From NCBI RefSeq assembly GCF_021730395.1, contig NW_026463116.1:1-64000 (forward strand): a stretch of DNA of 64,000 bases, read 5' to 3'. Shown piece after piece: positions 32,672-44,340 of this stretch. A program made the translations under genes and the position numbers. The stretch comes from Mercenaria mercenaria. Lineage: Eukaryota; Mollusca; Bivalvia; Venerida; Veneridae. The notes beneath the pieces are model-generated. The model did not search any database. It saw only the letters and a list, made by a program, of their open reading frames with translations, and had not been told where the DNA came from. Positions within the stretch are counted from its first letter, which is position 1. Each line of letters begins with the position of its first letter.

Positions 32672-32960
32672 AATCCCCCGCCACAAGTGGTGGGGGACGG
32701 GGTTATAGGAATGGTCTCCGTCCATCGTTTCGTCTGTCCGTAACACTTTCTTGTCCCCTCCATATCTTCTAAACCCCTTGAAGGATTTTCATGAAACTTG
32801 GGTCAAATAATCACCTCATCAAGACGTTGTGCAGAATTCATGAGTCATGTCAGTTCAAGGTCAAGGTCACAGCTAAAAGTCAAAGGTTTACCTTTTCAAT
32901 ATCCATAGCAGTGGTGGGGGATTTAGCTGTCTTTCAGACTGCCTTGTCAGATTAATAATA
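32672..32960 (+). repeat. Interspersed repeat with GTGGTGGGGG motifs
   Basis: It begins TAATCCCCCGCCACAAGTGG and ends near CAGTGGTGGGGGATTTAGCT, with CATATCTTCTAAACCCCTTG and TCAAGGTCAAGGTCACAGC between. The motifs and layout look like a widespread invertebrate interspersed repeat with short inverted motifs near its ends. It lies in the same intron. The superfamily is not assigned. Confidence 0.5.
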
Positions 32961-33004
32961 AAACAAAATTTCCACATTTTCAGCCATTTAAATTTTTTGA
33001 GTCA

Positions 33005-33205
33005 CGATACTGATCATACGATTTTGATATCATTTATTGCGAAGACATTTAATTTCTTGTGTTCGAAATTTCATGGTTTCATAAGGATATGGATTTATGG
33101 ATTTGAATTTTGCAATATGGTTGGGAATTTCAGTTGTTCACTGGGATTTGCTGAACCACAAAATTGAAGAAAATTTGTCTCTAACAAATATCAATATTTT
33201 CACAG
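33005..33205. mobile_element. Decayed CTGTGAAATC-family MITE
   Basis: It carries the family's internal GAAATTTCATGGTTTCATAA and TTCACTGGGATTTGCTGAAC-type blocks and a terminal TTTTCACAG-like end. The left end is lost. Confidence 0.4.
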
Positions 33206-33284
33206 AATTGCCAGTTCTCACGAAACCTTCAGAACATCTTAGTATAAATGTTATGTACTGTTTTAAATAATTTTTGGGAAAAAT

Positions 33285-33395
33285 TTACGGAAGGTCGTTG
33301 GTTCTACCCAGGTGCCCGCTCGTGATGAGGGGCACATGGGGTCTTCCTCGACCATTTAAGCAGGTGCGATCTTAAACCCAATAAAATAAATAAAT
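33285..33395 (+). mobile_element. 5'-truncated SINE
   Basis: TTACGGAAGGTCGTTGGTTC and CCCAGGTGCCCGCTCGTGAT match the body of the SINEs at 31,071 and 45,230. It ends in AATAAAATAAATAAATAA. Confidence 0.75.
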
Positions 33396-33554
33396 AATTA
33401 TATTTTTGAATTTTTCTTAAAACCAAAATTTTAAAATGCATTTTTGTAAAATAAAGATTACAAAAGATATTTTCAACTTCTGTTAAAGTAACTGTTTTTG
33501 TAATATTCCTATAATACTGTTCCGCTTGTGATAACTGATTCTATATCAATGACT

Positions 33555-33762
33555 GTAATATTGTTAATATTTGAGGTGGACTTACTTTTGTGGATTTCGT
33601 GGTTTGGTTAGATTAGTCTACAAAATTTAATCCCGACATACAAGTTAAATTTTCTTTGATTTAATGTGCAAGAAAAGAAATCCACAACTCATATTCTGAC
33701 AAAATAGCTGTTTAGACCAGAAACTGAAATTTCATTCCCTACGAAATTAAATGAATTCACAG
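33555..33762. mobile_element. CTGTGAAATC-family MITE, left end diverged
   Basis: TTTTGTGGATTTCGTGGTTT, CGACATACAAGTTAAATTTT and CTACGAAATTAAATGAATTC correspond to the intact copy at 41,174-41,370. The right end AATTCACAG is followed by TA. It lies about 110 bp before the last exon of the plus-strand gene. Confidence 0.6.
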
Positions 33763-33875
33763 TATAATTATTGCATAAAAGGCATTCCTAAATTCCGTTC
33801 TAGCATTACGTACTAGCCAAAATCTTCTGTGTACATGTAATTCTTTATTTTAATAGTGCTTTTTGTGTTTTTCAG

Positions 33876-34198
33876 GATTCCACAAGTCAGTGCTTTTAGA
33901 ATATATCCAAGGAGAGTTGTCTCCCTTAGTCCTGAATCTCCGGAGTATTTTGTTTAGTTCCATGTATTTACTGCTCGCGTGTGCAGTGGCCATGTTACTG
34001 TGTCAAGTCACAGCACGTGTAATCTATGTTCATTTGAAAAACTCTCGGCACATGAAAATTACCAAGATTTATCAGTTGCCTAGCACCATGAGTGACCAGT
34101 GGCACGACCAGCAGTCTTTAAGGGAGAAGGAAATGTACAATAGTCAGTCTGTGATCGCAGAAAGCTGTGAAAGCGGATTGTATGATATGACAAATTAA
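33876..34198 (+). CDS. Terminal exon of a membrane protein with one TM segment
   Basis: A strong acceptor (GTGTTTTTCAG) precedes 33,876, and a TAA ends the frame at 34,198. The exon encodes FHKSVLLEYIQGELSPLVLN, a hydrophobic helix (about SMYLLLACAVAMLLCQVTAR) and a cytoplasmic-type polar tail of about 60 residues ending in LYDMTN. A cysteine-bearing segment followed by a final TM and short tail recalls the C-terminal part of tetraspanins or similar multi-pass proteins. I regard that as a weak possibility only. Its phase fits the exon at 32,152-32,287. The intervening 1.6-kb intron is filled with MITEs and a SINE fragment. Confidence 0.55.
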
Positions 34199-34361
34199 AC
34201 CAGATTGTGATTTTTTAGGAAAATATAATTATAATTGAATAGTTTGTGACCGTTTTTGAAAATATGAAGTATTTAAAAACTGTGTGAATTTGTTACGTTT
34301 AGGCAGACATGACTTTGAGTGATGTCGCATCTAAAAATACTTGTTTACAGAAAGACATTTA

Positions 34362-37300
34362 CAGGGGTGGTATAGTACGTCATCAACAGGTGCGCGCAAC
34401 ACTTCCCGATGCGGCTTTTTTGTGTCAAAACATCTCGATTCGGTGAGTTAACTTGCGATTATTACATTGATAACTAATAGATTCGGAAATGACATATAGT
34501 CGAAAGTACCCGCACATGCGTCTAGTTTATCATTTACGTTTGCTTTTTTCAAGAAAACCTTCCGTTTAAGAGAACATTCTAGCACAATGCACTTCATGGA
34601 AACACTTCCCTATTCACCACACCATATTATGTCGCATAACAAGAGTTTACATGCATTTCTGATAAATCCAAGCATTGACGGGTATTCTTTAATGGTAAAC
34701 AGATGTCAGTGATACCTTGATTAGTCATTGGAATCTAAACTTTCCAAAAAATCAGTAAACTAAAATTTCGCCTTCCCGGTTCACCAACTGAATTGATGTC
34801 CTTCCCGGCTCACCAATTTCCAGCATGACTAACATCGGGTTGGTGCTCATGTAAATGTGATCACGCTTGCCTGGAAGTTCTATTAATTGGAATAACTAAT
34901 TGTTAGAGTGCTTGCACTAGATGGTCCGTAAACTTAATTTAAGCATTTGAAGATAATATTGAAAGAACGAGGCATATCTTGAACATATGTTGTATACTAT
35001 AAACGTGCATATGTATGATAAATGTTCTATCATGTCCTTATATTTGTTATTTTAGGTACATGAAAGATAAAAAAGGAAACAAAACTTCTAGTCTGCATCA
35101 ATGGAATTGTCAATATATGTTTAAAAGGATTGCTGAGTGATCGGCATGCAAGACATAATTGACGTATTATATTTTCCAAAAGCTGTACGACATAATATTT
35201 GAGAAGTGGAGAACATCCTCTAACGGAATTACCCCAGACAAGGATTTCAACGCTCAACTAGGTCTCCGTACCAAACACGACTATGTCGGTTGCTGTTTGA
35301 AGGTAATGGATATGAATAACTGATTTATTTTCAATAATGTTACAGTAGATAAACCTTAATAAGGGGTATAGTTAGATAGGCACTTCGACACATGATAATA
35401 TAAATAGAAAGTATTTTGGAAACAATTAGTTAACTTGTTACTCTAATTACTTTTTCATGATAACTATATATGGCGTGTCATCGAAAATAGTCGAGTATGA
35501 TGGCTTAGATTCCGAACTAGACTTCAAGGTAAAACTCGATGGGACAAATAAGAATATGCATTGATAATATGCTAAGTAAAGCAAAATTATATAGTTAAAT
35601 TATTATCATGTGCTGTTTTTTAAAGGAGCAACCTATATATTTTTAAAGATATAAAGTCGCACCAGTGCAGTTTAGTTTTTAATGGTATGCTACCATTTAA
35701 TTTTGTTTAACGTTTCAGGGCCACGTGATCATCACAATTGCTCGGGAACAAATGAGAAATTACTGTATCGCGCCAACGAAATGTTCTTATTAAGGAGTTT
35801 TAGATGTGCGCAGGGAAAGAACAAGAGTGACTGCAACCGAATTATAATTACCACGTAGTAGAATGGGACATCGATTGAATCTACACTAGTAAGCGGTTCA
35901 GGATTTAACGTTTGACTTATGTCAGATTTTGCTTGCAAATCTTAGTGCACCCAGTTACATTTTAAAACTCGAAGTGAGCTTGGACAGTGGTAGAACAATT
36001 TTACTTGCAATGTAAATTATTTTACTTTTCTTAAACTGTTTAGTTGTTGAAAATGTTGTATAAAATGTTATTTAAAAAAAGGAAATTATACTGATTTTTT
36101 TATTTAAACCCTTACACAGTGGAAGCCGTTGACATAGACATACGCACATACACTATCAAGGCATAGCAACATTTTCCTTTTTATCAGCTAATGTTATATA
36201 TTTACACAAATCAACGAAAGTAGATTTATTACTTGATTGTAGCAATTCTAAATTTTATACACACTTATACGAGTATAATTATAAGGTTTCGTTAACTTTG
36301 GACGTAATTCTTTATAACTCAACATTTAAAAAATTGAAATTCACCTTAAGTGTCATTAAGATCGCATATCTGACAAATTCGTTCCACATTGTCTGCTTTA
36401 ATTTTCTTCGATCAAGCAGTACTGTACATCTCTATGTCACATATTCTCAACAATTGGTAATATTCAGGCACGTCAGGGAACCCTAAAATAATTATAAAAC
36501 TTTTGTGGTAATTTTATTGTAAAAGAAAAATGATAAAAGACTACATGTATTGGTAATTTATTATCACATACATTCTAAAACGCAAAATACCCTCAACAAC
36601 ATGGTTATTATGAAATTAAAGGTGTTTTATTTTAAATGGCCGTTTGTTTTCATCCACATTTTGAATAGACGACAGCAGCTTTCTGTGGAAAAAATGTCAA
36701 AGAATACGTCAACATCTATAGAGGAAGGAATTACACGGAAAAGAAAGCTCTGAATGTCATTGATAAATTACCGTTAAAACCAATTATTGCCATGATATAC
36801 ACCATGTACATGTTTTTGTAATTATGAAAATTATAAAAAGGTTGAAGTGGAGATGCACTGCATATACTTCAAAATCAACAAAAATCAGAATATAATAGCT
36901 CTTGAAACCATTAAACTGGAAAATGTTGAGGTTTTGCGCAACTACACTAATTATAACTCAGAAATTTCATTAAAAACATGCAAAAATTGATAAAATGGCA
37001 ATGTAGTATAATCTGTGAACGTTTATTAACCGAAACATAGAGATAACAAGAATATTTACATTGTTGTGTTTTACCCGTTATGAGCATTAGTGTCAACTAC
37101 ATTTAAAACAAAGTTTAATACTGCTGTTGCCTTTCATCAAAATCTATCAAATGTTATTTAGAAGAAATGAGAAGCACTGACAAGACTCTGTGACTTCAAC
37201 ACAGACAGACAAAACAAAAAATGTTTCAATAAAAAATCACAATTGTTTGAAGTCACGCAAAATCACATTAAATTCCGTCTACAAAAGCTGTTCATGGCTA

Positions 37301-38259
37301 AATATTGTACGGTAGTGGTCACAAGTAACAGAGAGCTGTTTTGAACGGTGTCTGCACATGCCAGTTGCCAGTGAGTGAACCTGAAACAACGACTACTTTT
37401 GTGGTCTTCATTTCTGACTTTTTCATAAACATCCACAACAAGCGGATATTGTTCTTTCTACAATTCTGATTTTTTTGACGTGTCATTTTATTCCCGAGAA
37501 ATGCATGAATTACTATATGCAGTTTATGTTCATCTGTCTACGGATATAATACTGCTGAACCCCAAGTGTTTAGCTTCATAATTTAATTCTGATAAACAGA
37601 ATATCTCAGGTGTTTCTGTTGTGATCTGAAAAAGAAAGAGTAAATTTGTCATAATATAGCCCTTGAAGGTAAATTAAGCACTGTTTTTACTGACATAAAC
37701 GTTCATTGCTAAATACTAGTTTTGCTGGTATAGCAACCGAAGTACCATGCGTTAAAATAAATTAAAAGGTTAAATATAATCAAGTCAAATACGATGCCAC
37801 ACGGGCGGTGAGCCGGGAAGTGCATCGTTTTACCTGGTGAACCGGGAAGGCGAAATTTTATATTACTGATTTCTTTGAAACTACAGATTCCAATAATTAA
37901 TTAAGGTATCACTGACCTCTGTTTGCCATAAAAGAACACCCGTCAAGGCATTTAGTCATTAGAAATGCATGAAAACTCTTTTTATGCGATATAATATGGT
38001 GTGGTGAATGGGGAAGTGTTTCCATGAAGTGCATTGTGCTCGAATGTTCTCTTAAACGTAAGACTTTCTTGAAAAATGCAAACGTCAGTGATAAACTAGA
38101 GACACATGCGGGTACTTTCGACTATATGTCATTTCCAAATCTATTCCTTACCAATGAAATAATCTCAAGTTTACTCACCGAATCGAGGTGTTTTGACATA
38201 AATAAGCCGCATCGGGAAGTGTTGCGCGCACCTGTTGATGACGTACTATACCACCCCTG
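34362..38259. mobile_element. 3.9-kb element with ~460-bp inverted arms
   Basis: The left arm (34,362 to about 34,825) and right arm (about 37,798-38,259) are inverse copies, roughly 85-90% alike by eye. Both begin CAGGGGTGGTATAGTACGTC and end with paired CCTTCCCGG(T/C)TCACC motifs. ATTTA flanks both sides (34,357-34,361 and 38,260-38,264). CAGGGG ends are hAT-like, but the duplication is 5 bp, not 8. The 2.97-kb interior is AT-rich with no transposase. It lies 163 bp after the stop of the plus-strand gene. Confidence 0.8.
34826..37797. other. Interior of the long-arm element, nothing coding seen
   Basis: Frames of 60-75 codons on both strands (35,030-35,257, 35,732-35,938, 36,298-36,486 and 36,550-36,753) show no DDE/D motif, zinc finger or splice context. 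The interior could be captured host intergenic DNA. Confidence 0.4.
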
Positions 38260-38411
38260 ATTTAGTTTGTACAATGTAAAAGTGAATTTACGTGACTATT
38301 TTATATCATTTTGAGCGAATTTACTTCCATTTAATTTCAAAAACAAACTCTTCATATATTGAATAAATAGTCAGTCCCATGGTCCTTGGCAATTAATTAC
38401 AGAATAAATTA

Positions 38412-38600
38412 CTGTGGAATCACTTTTATTCTTTGGTGACTATTTTTTGTGGATTTCGTGGTCAAGTCATTCCATGAAACTAAATCCTAACAAAAAAGTA
38501 AATTTTCATTCATTTACATTTCAGAGGTCAATATTACAAAATCATCCCTATGAAGTAGCTGTTTTGAGCAACCTCACGAAATTTAATGGCGATGAAAACA
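38412..38600. mobile_element. CTGTGAAATC-family MITE, right end decayed
   Basis: It begins CTGTGGAATCAC after TA (38,410-38,411) and carries TTTTGTGGATTTCGTGGTCA and an inverted CACGAAATTTAATGG near 38,575. A 108-codon plus frame running through it is not a gene. Confidence 0.6.
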
Positions 38601-38724
38601 AAGTTTTTAACAGTCTATCACTATCAGATTCCCAAATATTTTACTGTAACTCCAAATCAGGTCATTTAACACCTGACTATTTACAACTGTGTATCTATAA
38701 TATAAAAATGAATCGGTCGGCCTC

Positions 38725-39540
38725 CAAATCCGCTCTCTAAGTCAAACATTTTTCATCCGATCTTCACCAAACTTCGTGACAAAGTTTGTGGGGATAATAT
38801 CTCGGCAAAGTTTGATAACCAGCAAAATCAGTCCAGGCACTCTTTGAGTTATGGCCCTTAAATTACTCAAAAATCTGCAAATTTAGACTTGTCACCCTCT
38901 TAGTCAAATAGTTTTCATCCGATCTTCACCAAACTTGGTGACATTGTTTGTGAGCATATCTCGGCCAAAATCCACCAGGCACTATAGCCCTTGAATTGTT
39001 CCAAAACCTAGAATTATGCCTTGTCCACCCTCTAAGTTGAATGGTTTTTGATCCCATCTTCACCAATCTTTGTGACAATGTTTGTGGGCATAATATTTTG
39101 GCCATGTTCGATAACCAGCGAAATCACCCCAGTCACTCTTGGATTATCCTCCTTGAATTACTTGAAAAATTGCGACATTAGCCTTGTCAGCTCTCTAAGT
39201 CAAACACTTTTCATCCGATCTTCCACAAACTTGCAGATATTGCTTGTCTGCATAATATCTCAGTCAATTTCGATAACTAGCTAAACTTCTCCAAGCACTC
39301 TTGTATTATGGTCCTTGAATAACTTGAATTCTGCCAATTTACCCTTGTCCGCTCCCTTAAGTCAAACAGTTTTCATCCAATCTTCACCAAACTTGCTGAC
39401 AATGTTTGTGGGTAAAATATATATCTGCGCCAAGTGGGATCAGCCAAATCGCCACAGACACTCTTGGATTATGGCCCTTGAATTAAGCCAAATTTGATGA
39501 CGGGCGTATTGTGTAACAGTCTGCCACGCTTGATTTATCT
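38725..39540 (+). repeat. ~155-bp tandem array, about five units
   Basis: CATCCGATCTTCACCAAACT and variants recur near 38,756, 38,917, 39,052, 39,211 and 39,375, together with GACAATGTTTGTGGGCATAA and ATTATGGCCCTTGAATTA. The stretch is entered at TCGGTCGGCCTCC. The same family, inverted, forms 47,540-48,060. The frames within it are repeat artefacts. Confidence 0.75.
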
Positions 39541-40195
39541 TGCAAAAATGAAATTATTTATTTTTGTAAAAATGATTTCTTAGTTATTTTGTTTTTAGCA
39601 TTTCGGTTTTACGAAATGAAAGGTATGATCTTAAAACTAATTTAAAGTAAAAGTGTCTGATGTCACTTTAAGGCCTCTGTAGTATCCACAGTATTTTTCA
39701 AATGTTAATTATTCGCATATTTATAAAGTATCTATATGTTTATTTTCTGCATAAATAATGTTTGCCTTAATTAGTTACAAGTTTTCATTTAGAAGAAAAT
39801 CAAGTAAATCCTGTCTCAACTTGTTTAGTTGTTCGGATTATCTTTGAAATGGGGATTCCACAAGTAAATAATGCGATTTGTTATTTTCATTTCAAGAGGA
39901 AACAAGCTAATTACATGTATGCAAATATCGAATGTTTAGAATGCTTACTTTATATCCGTTGAGTGCTTTCACCAACTCAAAATAATTCTGTAGAATGGAA
40001 CATTTTTAAAGTGATGACTCCAGTATATATGTTTGATTTCATTAACTGGATGCCTGCTCTTGTACAAACATGTCAGTTTTGATATTGCGTATGAACATGA
40101 TTCCATCTTCAACCTTTTTCTTACATTTTGTCATCACTGTTGCCAAGGACGTTAATTGATGGATATTTACGATATTGCTGTTGCACACAAAGAGT
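39541..40195. other. No feature recognised
   Basis: AT-rich, without notable frames or inverted ends. Confidence 0.4.
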
Positions 40196-40506
40196 AAGTT
40201 CACATCGAAGCTTTAGGGTAGAGTAGAGACCGAGTTTATACTCGATAATTCATTGAACGGTATAAGTTAGTACACAAATCGTACCTTGAACTACTACCTT
40301 CCCTGTTGTGGAGCTGAACTCTACAAACTCCACGGCGAGGTAGGGTTTACAGGTCCCTTGCTTTTCATGGCAGCACTCAATGTGCAGGGGAAAAATGTTA
40401 AACATATTTCAAGGGCCCAATTATTGATTGGTCGGTTATTTTACTGGTGGGAGTAAGCATAACTTACACAACAGCCTACCCTTCTCTAGAGCTTCCATGT
40501 GAACTT
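40196..40506. mobile_element. ~311-bp MITE with ~25-bp inverted ends
   Basis: AAGTTCACATCGAAGCTTTA on the left and, inverted, AAGTTCACATGGAAGCTCTA on the right, with GGGTAG just inside each. No target duplication was identified. A short inverted GGAG/CTCC stretch lies centrally. Confidence 0.65.
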
Positions 40507-41173
40507 CCCCAAAAGGTCTACCTACATCCAATGAACGATGAATAGTATTCATTGTACATGATTGTTGGCCATTGTGTTGTACACAATGGAAGATACTTTA
40601 TATATATGATCTTTTAACTAAGCTATGAATTTACAGACCTGATACCATACCGCTCTACCATCAGTTATATCAAGATATCGTTTATAACATGTTAATGTTA
40701 ATATGATTTTGCATATTTCTTCTGATCATAATTGATATATTGAATCTTGTAAAATAAAATTTATAAAACAACCTATTTTTTTTTTTGCTCCAAATAACTG
40801 GCTTTTATAGCATTCCGTATTGCTATCATAAAATTGCCAAATATTTTTTTAGATACACGGGACACAAACTTTTTTGCTGTTACTGTATACTTTGCCTAAG
40901 TCAAGGGCCAAAATTCTGGTATTTCACAAAGCAATCCAAATAAAACACAGACCGGTGCATACAGTCACATGCTGAATAACATTCTTACATATTTTTACGA
41001 CTCTAGGTAAAAATATTTTTATGAGATATGCAGCACAATTTTGAAGCACTTAGTGTATTTTCATTAAAGTCAAAGACTCAGGTCTGGCAGAGTAATCACA
41101 AACAGAACAATAGGTACACACTTTCCCGTGCTATATAACAATCCACTACATTTTTATGACACAAAGTCAAATA

Positions 41174-41370
41174 CTGTGAAATCCGTGGGGGACTAATTTT
41201 CGTGGATTTCGTGGTTGAGACAATCCACGAAATTTAAACCCAACGAACAAGTAAAATTACCATTCATTTTATGTTCAAATGTTGAAATCCACGAATTCAT
41301 TTCCCCACGAAATTGCCGTTTTGACAAAAACCACGAAATTCCATGCCCACGAAATTAAATGATTTTACAG
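41174..41370. mobile_element. 197-bp TA-flanked MITE (CTGTGAAATC family), intact ends
   Basis: The ends CTGTGAAATC and GATTTTACAG are flanked by TA (41,172-41,173 and 41,371-41,372). The segment at about 1,152-1,165 shows the empty site. Internal inverted motifs (CGTGGATTTCGTGG / CCACGAAAT) repeat several times. TA duplication fits Tc1/mariner-type mobilisation. It is the reference copy for four others in the window. Confidence 0.85.
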
Positions 41371-41621
41371 TATTTTTAGATACATGTGATACAAATTTGA
41401 ATGCCGTTTTTGCATTTTTTAACTAAATTAAGAGTCATAACTCTGGTCTGTCCGATAGAAAATCAATACAAAACCACTGGTGTACAACTTCACATGCAAA
41501 TTAATGTTTCTTGCTCTTGGGGCAAACAACTTGCAAGATTTGTGTGAAACTGACTTTTATGTATATTTTTTTATCTTAGATCTTAGTCAAGGTCATAACT
41601 CTGGTCTGAGTGAAATCTAAA

Positions 41622-43783
41622 AACAAGAGGGTCACGATGACCCTGGATCGCTCACCTGAGTAATATGAGCTACATGTTTCAATGTCAAACTGATGATTTT
41701 TAGAATTTTTTTTTGAAGATTTTCCAATGTACAATCAAGTAACCCCTTGGGCGGGGCTAATTTTACCCCGGGGGTCATGATTTGAACAAAGTTTGTAGAA
41801 GTCTACTAGGCAATGTTACATATCAAATATCTAAGATCTATGCCTTCTGATATATTTTAAGCAAATTTATGAAGATTTCCCTATGTACAATCAAGTAACC
41901 CCTGGTAACCCCTGGGGCTGGGTCAATTTGACCCTGGTGGGGGGGGAGTCAAGATTTGAACAATTTTGTAGAGGTCCACTAGGCAATGCTATATGTCAAA
42001 TATCTAAGCTCTAGGCTTTCTGGTTTATTTTTAGAAATTTTTGAAGATTTTTTTATTTACAATCAAGTAAACCCATGGGGCGGGGTCAATTTGACCCCGG
42101 GGGTCATGATTTGAACAAATTTTGTAGAAGTCTACTAGGCAATGCTACATGTCAAATATCTAAGCTCTAGGCCTTCTGGTTTATTTTTAGAGAATTTTTG
42201 AAGATTTTCCTATGTAAAATCAAGTGATCCGGGGGTCATGATTTGAACAAATTTTGTAGAGGTCCACTAGGCAATGCTATATGTCAAATATCTAAGCTCT
42301 AGGCCTTCTGGTTTATTTTTAGAAATTTTGAAGATTTTTTATGTACAATCAAGTAACCCCATGGGGCGGGGTCAATTCGACCCCGGGGTCATGATTTGAA
42401 CAAATTTTGTAGAAGTCTACTAGGCAATGCTACATTTCAAATATCTAAGATCTAGGCCTTCTGGTTTATTTTTAGAAAATTTTTGAAGATTTTCCTATGA
42501 AAAATCAAGTGACTCCTAGGGCGGGTCAATTTTGACCCCGGGGTCATAATTTGAACAAATTTTGTAGAGGTCCACTAGGCAATACAAGATGTGAAATATC
42601 TAAGCTCTAGGCCTTCTGGTTTATTTTTAGAAAGTTTTTGAAGATTTTCCTTTGTAAAATCAAGTGACCCCTGGGGCGGGGTCAATTTTGACCCCGGGGG
42701 TCAAGATTTGAACAAATTTTGTAGAGGTCCACTAGGCAATGCTACATGTCAAATATCTAAGCTCTATGCCTTCTGGTTTATTTTGAGAAAATGAAGATTT
42801 TTCTATGCACAATCAAGTAACCCCATGTGGCGGGGTCAGTTTGACCCCGGGGGTCATGTTTTGAATAAATTCTGTAGAGGTCCACTAGGCAATGCTACAT
42901 GTAATATATATCTAAGCTCTAGGCCTTCTGGTTTATTTTTAGAAAATATTAGATTTTCCTATGTAAAATCAAGTGACCCCTGGAGCGGGGCCAAGTTTAC
43001 CCCGGGGGTCATGATTTGAACAAATTTTGTAGAGGTCCACTAGGCAATGCTACATGTCAAATATCTAAGCTCTAGGTATTCTGGGATATTTTTAGCAAAT
43101 TTATGAATATTTCCCTATGTACAATCAAGTAACCCCTGGGGCTGGATCAATTTGACCCTGGTGGGGGGAAGTCAAGATTTGAACAAATTTTGTAGAGGTC
43201 CACTAGACAATGCAACATGTCAAATATCTAAGCTCTGGGCTTTCTGGTTTATTTTTATAAATTTTTGAAGATTTTACAATCAAGTAACCCCATGGGGCGG
43301 GGTCAATTTTCACCTAGGGGTCATGATTTGAACACATTTTGTAGAGGTCCACTAGGCAATGCTACTTGTCAAATATCTAAGCTCTAGGACTTCTGGTTTA
43401 TTTTTTAAAACAAATTTGAAGATTTTCCTATAGAAATCTATGTAAAATCAAGTGACCCCTGGGGCGGGGTCATGATTTGAACAAGTTTAGTAGAGGTCCA
43501 TTAGGCAATGCTTCACACCAAATATCTAAGCTCTAGGGCTTCTGGTTTTTGAGAAGAGGATTTTTAAAGTTTTTTCAATCAGTTGCCATGGCAATCAGAG
43601 TTCTGCATGGAATTCAATTCTTTGAACAATATTTGTAGTGCTTCACCCAAGAAACATTCCTGTGAAGTTTGGATGATATTGTCCCAGCGGTTTATGAGGA
43701 GATGTTTAAAGTAAAAGTTTACGGACGCCGGACGGTGAGTGATCAGAATAGCTCACCCTGAGCCTTTGGCTCTTGTGAGCTAA
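41622..43783 (+). mobile_element. Pearl-like element with about 12 units of ~155 bp
   Basis: The left end is AACAAGAGGGTCACGATGAC followed by ATCGCTCACCTGAG, and the right end ACGCCGGACGGTGAGTGATC ... GTGAGCTAAAAA. The core repeats GTCCACTAGGCAATGCTACA, AAATATCTAAGCTCTAGG and TCAATTTGACCCCGGGGGTC about twelve times (near 41,803 to 43,496). Copy 1 of the duplication (about 1,410-1,420) lacks it, giving the empty site. The ends match the nested element at 16,545-17,264. Pearl-like, Helitron-related identity is inferred from architecture. Confidence 0.75.
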
Positions 43784-44340
43784 AAAGAAAACCCATAGAT
43801 GCATAACTTCTCACTGTGAATAATATTCCTATAATGTAGTATAACCCTGTCAAAACGTTTTGAAATAGATTGGCACACACTTTACGGCCCTTTTTATGCA
43901 TTATTCTAGCTAAGTCAAGGGCCATAACTCTGATATTGATATTTGAAAACCCAGTTAAAATACAAGGACCACAGCTTCAGGTGCTAAATAACAGTCCTGT
44001 GATGTTTGATGACCCTGGATCAAAGATTTGTTTGAGGTATGCGCGACACGACTTTCGGACGGAGGAACGGATGTACAGACAAGGGCAACTCTATGGGCCC
44101 CTAACCTCACGCCACTGCAAACTTTGTTCTGGGGGCGGGGGGAGGGGGAGGGAGTGGGGGGGGGGTATGGAAAGAGGCACAAAAAATGTTTGATACATGG
44201 AATGAAACACCTTTAACTGATTAGATAATTTTATTCCTTTTTTTTATTAAGGTAAACGCTATACAATTTATACAAAGGCCATAACTCTAGTCTTGCTGTT
44301 TGAAATCAAAATTAAAACACCAAGTTTTATTACTTTTTTA

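Larger units (their letters stand above)
40850..44340 (+). repeat. Decayed ~165-bp array, duplication copy 2
   Basis: Same unit series as 595-2,656 and 3,953-4,220 (CATGCTGAATAACATTC, TTTTTACGACTCTAGGTAAA, CACAAAGTCAAA). It is interrupted by a TA-flanked MITE (41,174-41,370) and a pearl-like element (41,622-43,783), neither of which is present in copy 1. It lacks the TTAA and hAT-like insertions of copy 1. Copies 1 and 2 therefore diverged before these insertions occurred. Confidence 0.7.

Noticed and set aside
32672-32960. GC-rich CpG-type promoter
   Set aside because: The G-rich block belongs to an interspersed repeat with characteristic ends.
43955-44193. Proline/Gly-rich frames around 44.0-44.2 kb
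   Set aside because: They come from a G-run (GGGGGAGGGGGAGGG) at the end of a repeat unit.
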